From the NCBI GenBank assembly GCA_021014325.1, contig CM037474.1, forward strand, positions 25,241,488-25,305,487: a stretch of 64,000 nt of DNA. Direction: 5' to 3'. Shown here in pieces: positions 1 to 10,892 of this stretch. The stretch comes from Plazaster borealis (taxonomy: Eukaryota > Echinodermata > Asteroidea > Forcipulatida > Labidiasteridae). The notes under the pieces were generated by a model. That model searched no databases. It was not told the DNA's origin and was given only the letters and a program-made list of their open reading frames with translations. Position 1 is the first letter of the stretch. Each line of letters begins with the position of its first letter. The translations under genes were made by a program, and so were the position numbers.

Positions 1-418
1 TTGTATGTAGTAACCCAGTTTCATTTCTTTATCGAAGCAAACCACTCATTAACTGAATTTTTATTGACCTTGAATATTACTATTATTTTTATTGGGTTGA
101 CAATGTTTGCACCACCGAGAGTTTCACCAAAGAGATCTTTCTCAAAGAAGACAGTGAATGTGGAGACAACGCACAATAAAGTCATATTTTTGGTTGATAA
201 AAGCATTTCGGCGCCTCCCAATTGCCTTACATCGTCATTTCATGTCAAGAAAGAAAGTGCGCGTCCAACATTAAGCTTCATTTTCCTAAAGATGAACAAC
301 TCGATCTTGCAAAGTTTAAACAATGTTCGACTATTACTAAGCCCCTTGAACTCCGTAACACAAAATCTACTTCTCATCACAGAAAACTGTCTGCCTTACT
401 CAAGCAGAGGTTCCTTAC

Positions 419-774
419 AAAATTTACAGAGCTGAAGGTCCATCCAAGATGTAACAAAATCACAGAGAATACCCACAGCCATGCGTCGACTTGACGGCAA
501 AGTTTGGCCCCTCTCTGCCAAAGTGTTTCGGTGTTTTTTTGTAGCTGACCATTGTTGTGTGTCTGATCATCGTCATTTTTCTTGACCTCGTTCGTCTTTA
601 CCATTTCGTAGCCGCTTTTATCGACATCTGGCGGTTGAACAAGGGCAGGTTCGACAATGAACGAGCCATGGGCTACAATTATTATCAAACTTCCACCACT
701 GAAGATACGTAGAGCGTTACGCCAGCCGTATGCTGATATTAGCGTATTTAGAAGAGGCGCAAGGGCAAAAACAC
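419..774 (-). CDS. SLC16-like exon 3 (helices 5-7 start)
   Basis: The acceptor GCGTCACAG ends at 775. The exon reads VFALAPLLNTLISAYGWRNA, then helix 6, an acidic/basic loop, and helix 7 (DAWLWVFSVILLHLGWTF). The 3' end is uncertain: GTAAGG after position 419 is the best donor, but GTAAAT after 428 and another GTAAGG after 399 are possible. The exon start is firm, the end is not. Confidence 0.75.
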
Positions 775-3700
775 CTGTGACGCAAACAAGAAGAAGAATA
801 AGTTGTGGGAAATTTCTTTGTACATGTAAAGCGCGGTTCATACTTCACCCGAAAGCGAAAGGGAAGTGAATTTTCGTGCGCCACAATAGACCTTATGCAC
901 ATGATGTCATAACAGTAGGGCGCCCTCGCCTAGAGGTCAAAAGGAGGTTGTTCATTGGCCAATCCTGTGCGTCGCGCGTACAAATTTGTGCGTTTCGATT
1001 GTTTCGTCATCGTTTTACCTCTAAGATGGCGGCTGGATGACGTCAATGCATAAGGTCTATTGGAAAAAAAACGGCGCGTACTGGTTATTTCGTCACAAAA
1101 ATTCGCTTCGCATTCGCTTCCGCGTGATGAACTGGGCTTTAGTTTTGTTTTGTTAACGTAGATAACCAATTTGTCACAAATTCTGTTGCGTTTGTAAACT
1201 CAATCTGTATTATTGACAATGTTTTTAATTCAAAGGACATTTCTTAAGTTATTTACAGCAACATATTGTTTCAAGATAAATATCAGAATGCAAGCGGTAA
1301 CAAAAATGTGTGAACTAAATAGTATTATAGTCGACATTTCTCCACAAACTCTGAGCCGTATTATGTAAATCGGAGCTCAGAGAGCAAATGAAGTACAGAC
1401 TGCAATTTGATAATTTTGTTCACGGGTTATTGTTTTTAGAAATGTGCTCTCACAATAAGTCAATTCAACTCTGCATGCCCGTAACAATGTCAACTTGCTC
1501 CGGAAATACGCCATGAGAAACTTTCCTCGTGACCTCCCTGTCACCAAAAGGAGTACCAGTATAGCAACAACAGTCTGTACAAATATTAGCCTATATGCAG
1601 TTTCCGTTTGACTTACGGGATCGGGAGGGGGCGGTGGAAGGGGTATTGCGCAATCATTTGCAATCGCATTTTGGGTACACACCAAAGTAATAAACCAGAA
1701 GGGAAACTGAATGGGACATGAAGATAGATTTTGGGTGAACAAAGAAACAAATTCTTTGCTCGCCCAATAGATTGCACACTTACTGAACGACGTTCCCAGT
1801 AAAGTAAGCGAAGTTGCACTTGAACAGCTCTTCCCGGGAAACCAATCGAGGATCAGCATCATCCCGGCTTGCATCACGAAGCCCGCCCCCAAACCAACCA
1901 TGAGTCCGAAAGTCAAGAATGTATAGATAAAAGCTGGAACGAATGACGTGACTGCTAGACCGGTTGAGAAGAGAACCGCTCCTACGAGAGTTATCGTCCG
2001 GGGTCCAAAGCGATGGATGAAAATGGCAGAGATTGGACAGCTGCAACCGGAGACTGCGCAGGCAAGAGAACCGGCCCATCCTGTTAAAAAAAACCCACAG
2101 AACTTTAGAAGGTAACACCACGTAAAAATCTCTTAATGAGTTGTTCCGAGAAGAACCGTTGGTTCGACAGCTCGACGTTTCGATCAATATACTCGGATCG
2201 TGTTAGAGAATGGAGCTGGATAAGCTCGATGATGCGCAAAGGCGGGAACTGGAACAGTAGATAGAGTGTCTGGGGAGTGTCCTGAACTATTATTAAGTAA
2301 CAAGCACACTGGGACAGGAAAGTAAAGGGGAGCCTAAAGGGACACAAAATGGCGGACCGTGTAAGTAACAAACACACTAGGACAGGAAAGTAGGGGAGCC
2401 TAAAGGGACACAAACTGGCGGACCGTGTAAGTAACAAACACACTAGGACAGGAAAGTAGGGGAGCCTAAATGGACACAAACTGGCGGACCGTGTAAATAA
2501 CAAACACACTGGGACGGGAAAGTAGGGGAGCCTAAAGGGACACAAACTGGCGGACCGTGTAAGTAACAAACACACTAGGACGGGAAAGTAGGGGAGCCTA
2601 AAGGGACACAAAATGGCGGACCGCGTAAGTAACAAACACACTGGGACGGGGAAGTAGGGGAGCCTAAAGGGACACAAAATGGCGGACCGTGTAAGTAACA
2701 AACACACTAGGACGGGAAAGTAGGGGAGCCTAAAGGGACACAAAATGGCGGACCGTGTAAGTAACAAACACACTGGGACAGGAAAGTAGGGGAGCCTAAA
2801 GGGACACAAAATGGCGGACCGTGTAAGTAACAAACACACTAGGACAGGAAAGTAGGGGAGCCTAAAGGGACACAAAATGGCGGACCGTGTAAGTAACAAA
2901 CACACTAGGACGGGAAAGTAGGGGAGCCTAAAGGGACACAAAATGGCGGACCGTGTAAGTAACAAACACACTGGGACAGGAAAGTAGGGGAGCCTAAAGG
3001 GACACAAAATGGCGGACCGTGTAAGTAACAAACACACTAGGACGGGAAAGTAGGGGAGCCTAAAGGGACACAAAATGGCGGACCGTGTAAGTAACAAACA
3101 CACTAGGACAGGAAAGTAGGGGAGCCTAAAGGGACACAAAATGGCGGACCGTGTAAGTAACAAACACACTAGGACAGGAAAGTAGGGGAGCCTAAAGGGA
3201 CACAAAATGGCGGACCGTGTAAGTAACAAACACACTGGGACAGGAAAGTATTTGAGCATAAAGGTACACAAAATGGCGGACCGAGTAAGTAACAAACACA
3301 CTAGGACGGGAAAGTAGGGGAGCCTAAAGGGACACAAAATGGCGGACCGTGTAAGTAACAAACACACTAGGACAGGAAAGTAGGGGAGCCTAAAGGGACA
3401 CAAAATGGCGGACCGTGTAAGTAACAAACACACTGGGACGGGAAAGTAGGGGAGCCTAAAGGGACACAAAATGGCGGACCGTGTAAGTAACAAACACACT
3501 GGGACGGGGAAGTAGGGGAGCCTAAAGGGACACAAAATGGCGGACCGTGTAAGTAACAAACACACTAGGACAGGAAAGTAGGGGAGCCTAAAGGGACACA
3601 AACTGGCGGACCGTGTAAGTAACAAACACACTAGGACGGGAAAGTAGGGGAGCCTAAAGGGACACAAAATGGCGGACCGTGTAAGTAACAAACACACTAG

Positions 3701-6505
3701 GACAGGAAAGTAGGGGAGCCTAAAGGGACACAAAATGGCGGACCGTGTAAGTAACAAACACACTAGGACGGGAAAGTAGGGGAGCCTAAAGGGACACAAA
3801 ATGGCGGACCGTGTAAGTAACAAACACACTGGGACAGAAAAGTAGGGGAGCCTAAAGGGACACAAAATGGCGGACCGTGTAAGTAACAAACACACTAGGA
3901 CGGGAAAGTAGGGGAGCCTAAAGGGACACAAAATGGTGGACCGTGTAAGTAACAAACACACTAGGACAGGAAAGTAGGGGAGCCTAAAGGGACACAAAAT
4001 GGCGGACCGTGTAAGTAACAAACACACTGGGACAGGAAAGTAGGGGAGCCTAAAGGGACACAAAATGGCGGACCGTGTAAGTAACAAACACACTAGGACG
4101 GGAAAGTAGGGGAGCCTAAAGGGACACAAAATGGTGGACCGTGTAAGTAACAAACACACTAGGACAGGAAAGTAGGGGAGCCTAAAGGGACACAAAATGG
4201 CGGACCGTGTAAGTAACAAACACACTGGGACAGGAAAGTAGGGGAGCCTAAAGGGACACAAAATGGCGGACCGTGTAAGTAACAAACACACTAGGACGGG
4301 AAAGTAGGGGAGCCTAAAGGGACACAAAATGGCGGACCGTGTAAGTAACAAACACACTGGGACAGGAAAGTAGGGGAGCCTAAAGGGACACAAAATGGCG
4401 GACCGTGTAAGTAACAAACACACTGGGACAGAAAAGTAGGGGAGCCTAAAGGGACACAAAATGGCGGACCGTGTAAGTAACAAACACACTAGGACGGGAA
4501 AGTAGGGGAGCCTAAAGGGACACAAACTGGCGGACCGTGTAAGTAACAAACACACTAGGACAGGAAAGTAGGGGAGCCTAAATGGACACAAACTGGCGGA
4601 CCGTGTAAATAACAAACACACTAGGACAGGAAAGTAGGGGAGCCTAAAGGGACACAAAATGGCGGACCGTGTAAGTAACAAACACACTGGGACGGGAAAG
4701 TAGGGGAGCCTAAAGGGACACAAAATGGCGGACCGTGTAAGTAAATAAATACCCCAGACAGTTTCGCTATTCCTATTGGTGGAGAGCACGTCAGGTGGTG
4801 GTGTTTAAACGGCTTTGAAAATTTGGGCTAATTAATTGGTCATCGAAGTTGCAAGAAAATGATGAAAGAAAAAACACCCTTGTTGTACAAATGTGTATGC
4901 TTTCAGATAGGATTAAAAACTTCTTGCAAAAAGTGAGAAATTAACTTTTACTCAAAAACTATGTTACTTCAGAGGGAGTCGTTCCCTATGTTTTATACTA
5001 TCAACAGCTCTCCGTTGCTTGTTACCAAGTAAGTTTTTATGCTAATGTTTGTTTTGAGTCATTACCAAACGTGTACGATACTTTTAACCTTAGGAATAGG
5101 AATGATGACGGAGGAATAACACCATAGTCTTATATCAATTGGAAGACACGAGCAAAAACTGGGGCAAGTTGTTGGCTACAAAGATGTAAAACCCTATTTG
5201 AGATACCATCTGGGCCACAGGTTTTGTTAATTTTAGTACCTGCAAAAACCTTGCGCACATCATGGGCATTTACAACAAGACTATTGTTAAAGATTGAACA
5301 ATGGAACTGTTATCAACTGTTATCAACTGAAAAATCCTAACTAAACTAACTCAAGAAAATCTTCCATTTATTATCATGAGTCCAAAGTCTGTTATTACAG
5401 TGGCGATTGTAACAAACATACACAACGCAGTCAATAAGACTTTCTCGTACGATAAACATCAACTTGTATTGCTGGCCTCAGATTCGCAAAGTCCACACTA
5501 CAGTTCGCAGCCGTTCTCTAAGACTCTTTGTAACCTGTCAACGACTGCATTTTTTTTGCCATGCTGCACGTGGATTGTTCCCATTAAAGTTTTCCTCCAG
5601 CTTATGTATAAACCAATTTCGACTGCTTGACCTGCTTAAAGTAACGTGCGTGTACAGTAAAGCTACAGCATATAGGTAACATTTTTCAGTCACATCTGTG
5701 ACGTCACCGATCTAGCTCCTTCATCATTCCATGCTCAGCTGGTCATCAGAGATGGAGGATGCTCAGACACTCCGGATTCTATATCTTCTGGCCGTTCATC
5801 AGCATGAAAATGACCTGAACCAGCTTGGAGAACGTATTTATGGGTTATAGCCTGCTCGATATGGGCTATTTTCCTCTTGTATAGAAACCCCCCCTTAAAT
5901 CCTCAAAAGAATTCCTGAGATTCCAAGCACACAGTGAAGACACAATAGGGGGTACGCCATGCCCCATATCGAGCACCAACAATTATTGTTATGGGTCGGC
6001 GGAGACACGTCACGTGACCGGCCGCAGCACGCTAGGCATACGTTGGGCATTCGTTGGCAATTCGTTGCGTACGTTCAGCAGTCGTTGGGTGGACGCTACG
6101 CATGCGCATGTTATACGCTCAGCATTCGTTCCTCATTCGTTGGGCATTCGTCTCATACGTCAGGAGTTCGCTAAGAAACATATTTTTTGCCGAGAATTTG
6201 AGCGTACCTGGACTTTGTCAAATTTTCGGAAAACATTCAGTACGCTAGGCATAATCTGACTTTATTCGCTGCTATGTGGCAGGGCCTAGTTAGGTTTGGT
6301 TTTACGTGTGTCAATGAACAATGTTCCTACCTGTCAAAGCGGCACTTGATTGAAACTCTTCTTGAAAACTCACTAATAGAATACCGTAGTTGTACAGAGG
6401 TCCGACCACAACGAATAATTCCACAAAGACAATGAACACCATGAGATATCGCTGATGGCGTTTCTTCAGAGTGGAACGAACAGTTGAGTCTTCACCATCG
6501 GCCAT
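419..6505 (-). CDS. SLC16/monocarboxylate-transporter-like MFS protein, N-terminal part (gene continues left of window)
   Basis: Three minus-strand exons (6505-6331, 2080-1784, 774 to about 419) join in frame at GT-AG sites. They encode a cytosolic N-terminus, transmembrane helices 1-6, a charged Lys/Asp-rich cytosolic loop and the start of helix 7. Typical of the SLC16 family are the GLGAGF stretch of helix 4, the WFPGKSCSSATSL loop and a YGWRNAL motif before helix 6. The usual D-G-G-W-G-W signature before helix 1 is absent: the protein reads KKRHQRYLMVFIVFVE there, so this is a divergent member and its substrate cannot be named. The start is the first ATG before a clear donor, with no upstream exon seen. 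Helices 7-12 must be encoded left of position 1. Intron 1 is 4.25 kb and holds a large minisatellite. Family membership is well supported; substrate and the last donor are not. Confidence 0.85.
884..1062. mobile_element. MITE with CAATAGACCTTATGCA terminal inverted repeats
   Basis: The ends CAATAGACCTTATGCA and TGCATAAGGTCTATTG are exact reverse complements, 179 bp apart. Inside are AAGATGGCGGC, like a YY1 site, and TGACGTCA beside the right inverted repeat. It lies in SLC16-like intron 2, about 110 bp upstream of exon 3 in the sense direction. Confidence 0.8.
1063..1783. other. Remainder of SLC16-like intron 2
   Basis: AT-rich intron sequence directly downstream (in gene sense) of exon 2. 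I see no ORF, repeat or RNA gene in it. Confidence 0.6.
1784..2080 (-). CDS. SLC16-like exon 2 (helices 2-4)
   Basis: The acceptor TTTTTAACAG ends at 2081 and the donor GTAAGT starts at 1783. The 297 nt read GWAGSLACAVSGCSCPISAI onward, then RFGPRTITLVGAVLF, and GLGAGFVMQAGMMLILDWFP near the end. Phase 1 on both sides. Confidence 0.87.
2293..4744. repeat. 66-bp minisatellite, 37 near-identical units
   Basis: The unit begins GTAAGTAACAAACACACT and includes AAAATGGCGGACCGT. Starts recur every 66 bp from 2361 to 4737, so 36 consecutive units have no net indel; a first unit at 2293 carries 2 extra bases. Units differ by single substitutions at a few sites (AGGACA/GGGACG, AAAATGG/AAACTGG, ATGGCGG/ATGGTGG), some shared by neighbouring units. 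Because 66 is divisible by 3, the minus strand stays open for about 890 codons and reads as a 22-residue repeat (LLLTRSAILCPFRLPYFPVL). It lies in SLC16-like intron 1, and I read the ORF as a by-product of unit length. Confidence 0.95.
4816..5097 (-). mobile_element. TTAA-flanked MITE type 1, truncated copy
   Basis: This is an inverted copy of the family seen whole at 31714-32087. It shares the blocks TCGAAGTTGCAAGAAAATGA, CTTCAGAGGGAGTCGTT and ATTACCAAACGTGTACG. The end at TTAA 5094-5097 is intact; the other end is lost. It sits against the LINE fragment at 5133-5290. Confidence 0.7.
5133..5290 (-). pseudogene. LINE reverse-transcriptase fragment
   Basis: The minus strand reads NAHDVRKVFAGTKINKTCGP, then DGISNRVLHLCSQQLAPVFA, then RVFQLI and a stop codon. 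The pattern C-G-P-D-G-I-S, then L-x-x-C-x-x-Q-L-A-P-V-F, is the N-terminal reverse-transcriptase region of CR1/jockey-type non-LTR retrotransposons. Only about 50 codons survive, interrupted by the stop, with a TTAA MITE next to it. It is a dead relic in the SLC16-like intron. Confidence 0.7.
5330..5485. repeat. Dispersed duplicate, copy 1 (partner at 7170-7335)
   Basis: From ACTAACTCAAGAAAATCTTC through GATAAACATCAAC to GCTGGCCTCAGATTC this matches 7170-7335 with only a few differences. The copies are 1.84 kb apart in direct orientation and diverge abruptly downstream. No gene is recognised in either. Confidence 0.8.
5850..5977. repeat. Short inverted-repeat element
   Basis: TGCTCGATATGGG near 5852 is matched in reverse complement by CCCATATCGAGCA near 5963. 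The roughly 100-bp loop has no coding potential. Probably a small MITE or hairpin remnant. Confidence 0.5.
6331..6505 (-). CDS. SLC16-like exon 1 (first coding exon)
   Basis: It starts at ATG 6505-6503 with MADGEDSTVRSTLKKRHQRY and runs through helix 1 to ALTG. The donor is ACAG|GTAGG at 6330-6329. Its 175 nt leave phase 1, which matches exon 2. Confidence 0.85.
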
Positions 6506-7694
6506 GATTCTGGCACTGACAGCCTAATGGACGAAACTTACGAACTCAACAGTGCACAGGCAAAATATTGTAGGCGCTTTGTTTTTAGATAATAGCTCGG
6601 AGAACGATGCCTTTGAAGCGTTTTAGTTTATCTAGTACCAACAGTTTCTCGAATCAGAGAAGGTATATGAGCCTTTCTCCAACGTTGCTCGAGAACCAAC
6701 AGCTCTGCGTTTCACTGATGTACCCGTCGAAGTTTGAATGGCCACGTGCCACCGCCACACGCTTTCGCACCGAGTCCAAAGGACTTCAAGAAATTACTGA
6801 CGCAGTCCGTATGTTGCACCATGGTTACACTCTGTTGCATTCAAGTAGACTGGTGCTCTGTTTGTTTATGTAAATGTTATTACTATGGCGAGGCATGAAA
6901 ATCCAGTCTAAATATCCATCAAACTAAAAGGCGAGTAGGCAAGTATAAAACAACCGATATAATACACGCGTCAGTCCAATGCTTGTTATGGTCCAATCTA
7001 CGTTCCTTCGACTTCCAAAGATCGACCCCCAAAAAACACAAAGAAACAAACCACAAATTTGTACCGCTATAGTACTACCATGGGGGAAGGCATGGTACTA
7101 CATAACTAGACCATGCAGTAACCGGGGGATGTTCCCGGGCGGCTTACAGCTCGTGTTATCGAGGTGGACAAACTAAACTAACTAAACTAATTCAAGAAAA
7201 TCTTCCATTTATTATCATGAGTCCAAAGTCTGTTATTACAGTGGCGATTTTAACAAACATACACAATGCAGTCAATAAGACTTTCTCGTACGATAAACAT
7301 CAACCTCTGTATTGCTGGCCTCAGATTCCAAGTGCCTGGATCCTCTCGAGCCACACATTCCCGTGCTGTGTATACTCCATGCACGTTTTGATAGTGTACG
7401 CTGACGACATAGTGTAAAAATACAATTTTAGTCAAAGCGCTCGCCTCCAGTTCGTTCATCTAATCAGTTATTCACAAATTCAACAATGCGATCATAATCA
7501 AATTTATATATTTTAAACGTTCTTATAGCCAATCAACGTTACCAATATTATTTCAGACTCTTACAATTTTTAGTAAGGTATGCAGCAGACAATGTTATCC
7601 ATTTTTATTCAAAAAAACATTTTTATTCAAAAAACGTTTTCATTCAAAAACAGACAAAGGACGGTTTGACAAACATTGTTTAAATATTTCTATT
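6506..7694. other. 5' flank of the SLC16-like gene and intergenic DNA
   Basis: No gene is recognised. It holds the second copy of the dispersed duplicate and a small inverted repeat around ACTACCATGG at about 7075-7105. No clear TATA element is visible near the SLC16-like start. Confidence 0.5.
7170..7335. repeat. Dispersed duplicate, copy 2 (partner at 5330-5485)
   Basis: Direct-orientation near-copy of 5330-5485, including ATGAGTCCAAAGTCTG and TCGTACGATAAACATCAAC. Confidence 0.8.
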
Positions 7695-8092
7695 TTAAAG
7701 GCAGTGGACACTATTGGTAATTACTCAAAATAATTATTATCATAAAACCTTTCTTGATTACGAGTAATGGGGAGAGGTTCATAGTATAAAACATTGTGAG
7801 AAACAGCTCCCTCTAAAGTGACGTAGTTTTCGAGAAAGAAGTAATTTTCCACGAATTTGATTTCGAGACCTCAGATTTAGAATTTGAGGTCTCGAAATCA
7901 AGCATCTGAAAGCACACAATTTCGTGTGACCATGGTGCGACAAGGGTGTTTTTTTCTTTCATTAAGATCTCGCAACTTCGACGACCGATTGAGCTCAAAT
8001 TTTCACAGGTTTGTTACTTTATGCATATGTTGAGATACACCAACTCTGAAGACTAGTCTTTGACAATTACCAATAGTGTCCAGTGTCTTTAA
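7695..8092. mobile_element. TTAA-flanked MITE type 1 with central hairpin
   Basis: TTAA at 7695 and 8089 flank an element starting AGGCAGTGGACACTATTGG and ending in the near reverse complement CCAATAGTGTCCAGTGTCT. The centre has a second inverted repeat, GATTTCGAGACCTCA against TGAGGTCTCGAAATC. No ORF is present. Confidence 0.85.
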
Positions 8093-8361
8093 ATGTAAAA
8101 TTACTTTCTAAAATAAAAACTTGAAAATGACAACGACGGATGTATGCAAACTACCTGTGGAGCAAGCAATAATACTGGAGAAGGAATACAGACGGCTGGT
8201 TTAACATTGTTTAGCAAGGCCAGGGGTCCGCACGATTTGGACTATACACACCACTCAGTGGCACATTCACTACGTCGTCGCAGGTCGTGCACAGAGCACA
8301 CATGCAGTGCATGCATGAGTCGGCGACGACGAGTTTACTTTTGTGTTATCGTGTGACAAAC

Positions 8362-8625
8362 GTATACACCAATCCTTCACCGATCTTGAACTCTTGGTGG
8401 CAGCAGACAAACTGCGGTGGTACTGCGGTGGTACGACCTTGCCACTTATGTAACTATTATTTATAAACAACCATTATTTACATATAACCATTTATAAATT
8501 AACTAGTGCAGCCCAGCCCTTAAGCTCATCGATAGGCAGCACAGTACCACCCAGGTACCACCGCAGTAATGGAGGCGTTTCTGCTGCCACCAAGAGTTCA
8601 AGATCGGCGAAGGATTGGTGTATAC
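8362..8625. mobile_element. Inverted-repeat element with arms of about 60 bp
   Basis: It starts GTATACACCAATCCTTC and ends GAAGGATTGGTGTATAC. The match continues inward through the arms (CCGATCTTGAACTCTTGG and its complement, then TACTGCGGTGG). The roughly 100-bp middle is AT-rich and non-coding. Confidence 0.8.
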
Positions 8626-8629
8626 TATG

Positions 8630-8764
8630 AGGCCGTGTCCGAATTAACGGCTACAGCTACGGCTAGATTTCCACATCATCATGCTTTAAAGTATAGGACG
8701 TCCTTAGTAACACCCTTAGCAACGGTCGTAGCCGTGGCTGTAGCATCCAATTCGGATATGGCCT
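8630..8764. mobile_element. Short MITE, AGGCCRTRTCCGAATT ends
   Basis: The left end AGGCCGTGTCCGAATT and right end AATTCGGATATGGCCT are inverted repeats, as are the inner blocks GGCTACAGCTACGGCTA and TAGCCGTGGCTGTAGC. A relative lies at 15903-16072. It begins 4 bp after the previous inverted-repeat element. Confidence 0.8.
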
Positions 8765-9013
8765 AAGCGGACTCGCGCACCAATGGGAAACGTTACAAGC
8801 AAATTTTTAAATTCCAATACACATGGCAGCACTGCATTAATGTTTGGTATTGTCGTTTCTTTCGAGGTAGCCATTTTGTTAGAATTTGGGGGTATCAGGG
8901 TTTTTTTTCTTGTGATTACACATTATCCACACAATGAGAAAGTAAACTTTGGAAAATGTAAAGACCTTTAAAGGAACTGCTAAAGGCGCCTCAGGGCTCC
9001 GCAATTTTTTGAG

Positions 9014-9341
9014 GTTTCGGCCTTCCGCCGAAACTACCAAGTTTTTTTTGGTCAAGATTTTTATTTTTGGGGGTTTCGGCCTTACAGCCGAAACCACCTT
9101 TGTTTTCGTCAAGATTTTTTTTTTTTTGGTGGGGGGGGGGTTTCGGCCTGGTAGCCAAAACGCCTGTTGTTTTCGTCCAGACTTGTTCTTCTTTTTAGGG
9201 GTTTCGGCCTGGTAGCCGAAACGCCTGTTGTTTTCGTCCAGACTTTTTCTTCTTTTTAAGGGTTTCGGCCTGGTAGCCGAAACGCCTATTGTTTTCGTCC
9301 AGATTTTTGGTTTTCGGGGGTTTCGGCCTTGCAGCCGAAAC
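9014..9341 (+). repeat. Array of six hairpins, about 60-bp period
   Basis: Hairpins with 8-bp stems GTTTCGGC/GCCGAAAC lie at 9014-9034, 9073-9094, 9140-9161 (one stem mismatch), 9201-9222, 9262-9283 and 9320-9341. Each is followed by a spacer like TTGTTTTCGTCCAGA and a T-rich run. The same order, in reverse complement, recurs at 12003-12206. Confidence 0.85.
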
Positions 9342-9779
9342 CACCTTTGTTTTCGTCGAGATATTTTTGTTTCTTTTTCATATTATTATTTTTCTTGTCG
9401 AAAAATTCTCATAGCATTAACCAGTGAAATTTGATATTGTTAGATCTCAGGAATTACAATCTTAAAACACACAAAAGACACATCAAATGAAAGCTTGTGC
9501 TCTAACTTAGATCCAGCAGCAGTTGATTTTAGTGTTTTTTATTCATTTCTTGACTATATTACCGATTTAAAAACGCCCGTCAAAAAAGCACGATCGCCGT
9601 GTCTGTGTACATTTCAATCACACAAAGCCATTATCCCACGCGTGGCATCGTTCCGACCTTTGGACTTTAGATTTATACATGCTTCGCTATGGTTTATCTA
9701 ACGACGGCTTAATAAAATCAATGGTGGACTCGTATTAGCGCCCTCTCGTGTTTTGGGATATGAAGATAAGTAAAGACAA

Positions 9780-10892
9780 CTAGACACGTGACATTGCATT
9801 TGTGCACAAATGCAGAGCTGTTTCGCTAATCATATTTTCAAATTACTGAAGTGAATATGAAAGTGTCTTTGTATTCAAAGCAGTTATGATGTATCAAGCC
9901 TGTTCAAAAAAGAATTTTGATTATAGCATGCTCCGTTAGCAATTTATGACTTAAAGGGGCAAAAATGAAAAAATCATAACAAATCATGTGATGACGTCAT
10001 CATGACGTCATTACAAGTTTACCAGGAACTTGCTATGACATATCAAGCCTGTTTAAAAAAATAATTCGGATTAAAGCATGTTCCGTTAGCAATTTCTGTT
10101 TTAAAGGGGTAAAAAATGAAAAAATCATAACAAATCGTGTGATGACGTCATCATTGCGTCATTTTAAAATTTACAGGAACTTACCAATATCTAACAACCT
10201 ACAAAGTTCCAACATGATCGCACTAATACTTCGGGAGATATACGACTTCAAAAAGTGCACCTTTAATGCCGCGTCACGTGACCCCAATGACGTCATTAAT
10301 CTGAAACTTCACACATATGATGGCTGCCTGACAATCACCATGTGTGTACATTTTGAAGTGATTGCACAAAACTTCACCACACACATCTTCAAAAAGTCCA
10401 TTTTGAAGAGTTTTCAACCTGCCGCTAGAGGGCGCTCTTGCGTATTGTGACGTCATTGATATTTTTTTTGAACTGCCCACCCTTGCCAGACACTAACATC
10501 ATTGAAAGCAACTTCGTAACTTTTGCCACTTTTGAATTACGCGGCACTTCCGGTTTCGACCGGAAGTAGAGGTCATGTGAGGTCACGCACACTAAATAAA
10601 ATGAAGACCTTGTTTATCCCTACCCAATCCCGCAAACAGAAAGCTACGGTCTCTTGTGGCTGATTTGATACGGATTTTCAAATATTTAAAATAGAAACCT
10701 TTAAGATGACGTCACGTGACAGGTGATGACGTCATCATGACGAATTTCTTTTAGGACCTTCCTTGCACCAATACCTCTCATCCCTAAAAGTTTCATTGCA
10801 ATTGCTCTTTAGGAACTATGCAAAAGGCTGCTTGGAACGATTGTGCGTTATCTCAATGGCTTTTTTTACTGAAACAGGAAAATAAAAATAAA
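9780..10892. repeat. 1.1-kb direct repeat, unit 1, rich in TGACGTCA
   Basis: It begins CTAGACACGTGACATTGCA and recurs from 10893 with high similarity, 1,113 bp away. It contains an internal duplication of about 150 bp (near 9890-10030 and 10035-10190). TGACGTCA occurs at 9992, 10003, 10142, 10288, 10448, 10707 and 10727, and CACGTG occurs several times. I see no meaningful ORF. Confidence 0.85.

Noticed and set aside
2105..4789. 894-codon minus-strand open frame with 22-residue repeats as a protein-coding gene
   Set aside because: It is explained by a 66-bp minisatellite whose unit is a multiple of three and has no stop in that frame. It lies within an intron of the SLC16-like gene and has no recognisable domain. 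Kept as a finding, not called as CDS.
7373..7417. VLIVYADDIV, a reverse-transcriptase YADD-like motif on the plus strand
   Set aside because: Ten residues ending in a stop, with no flanking reverse-transcriptase sequence in any frame. Too short to separate from chance.
9014..9341. CRISPR-like array (regular repeats with spacers)
   Set aside because: The spacers are themselves similar and T-rich, the host is an animal and no cas gene exists. It is a tandem hairpin repeat.
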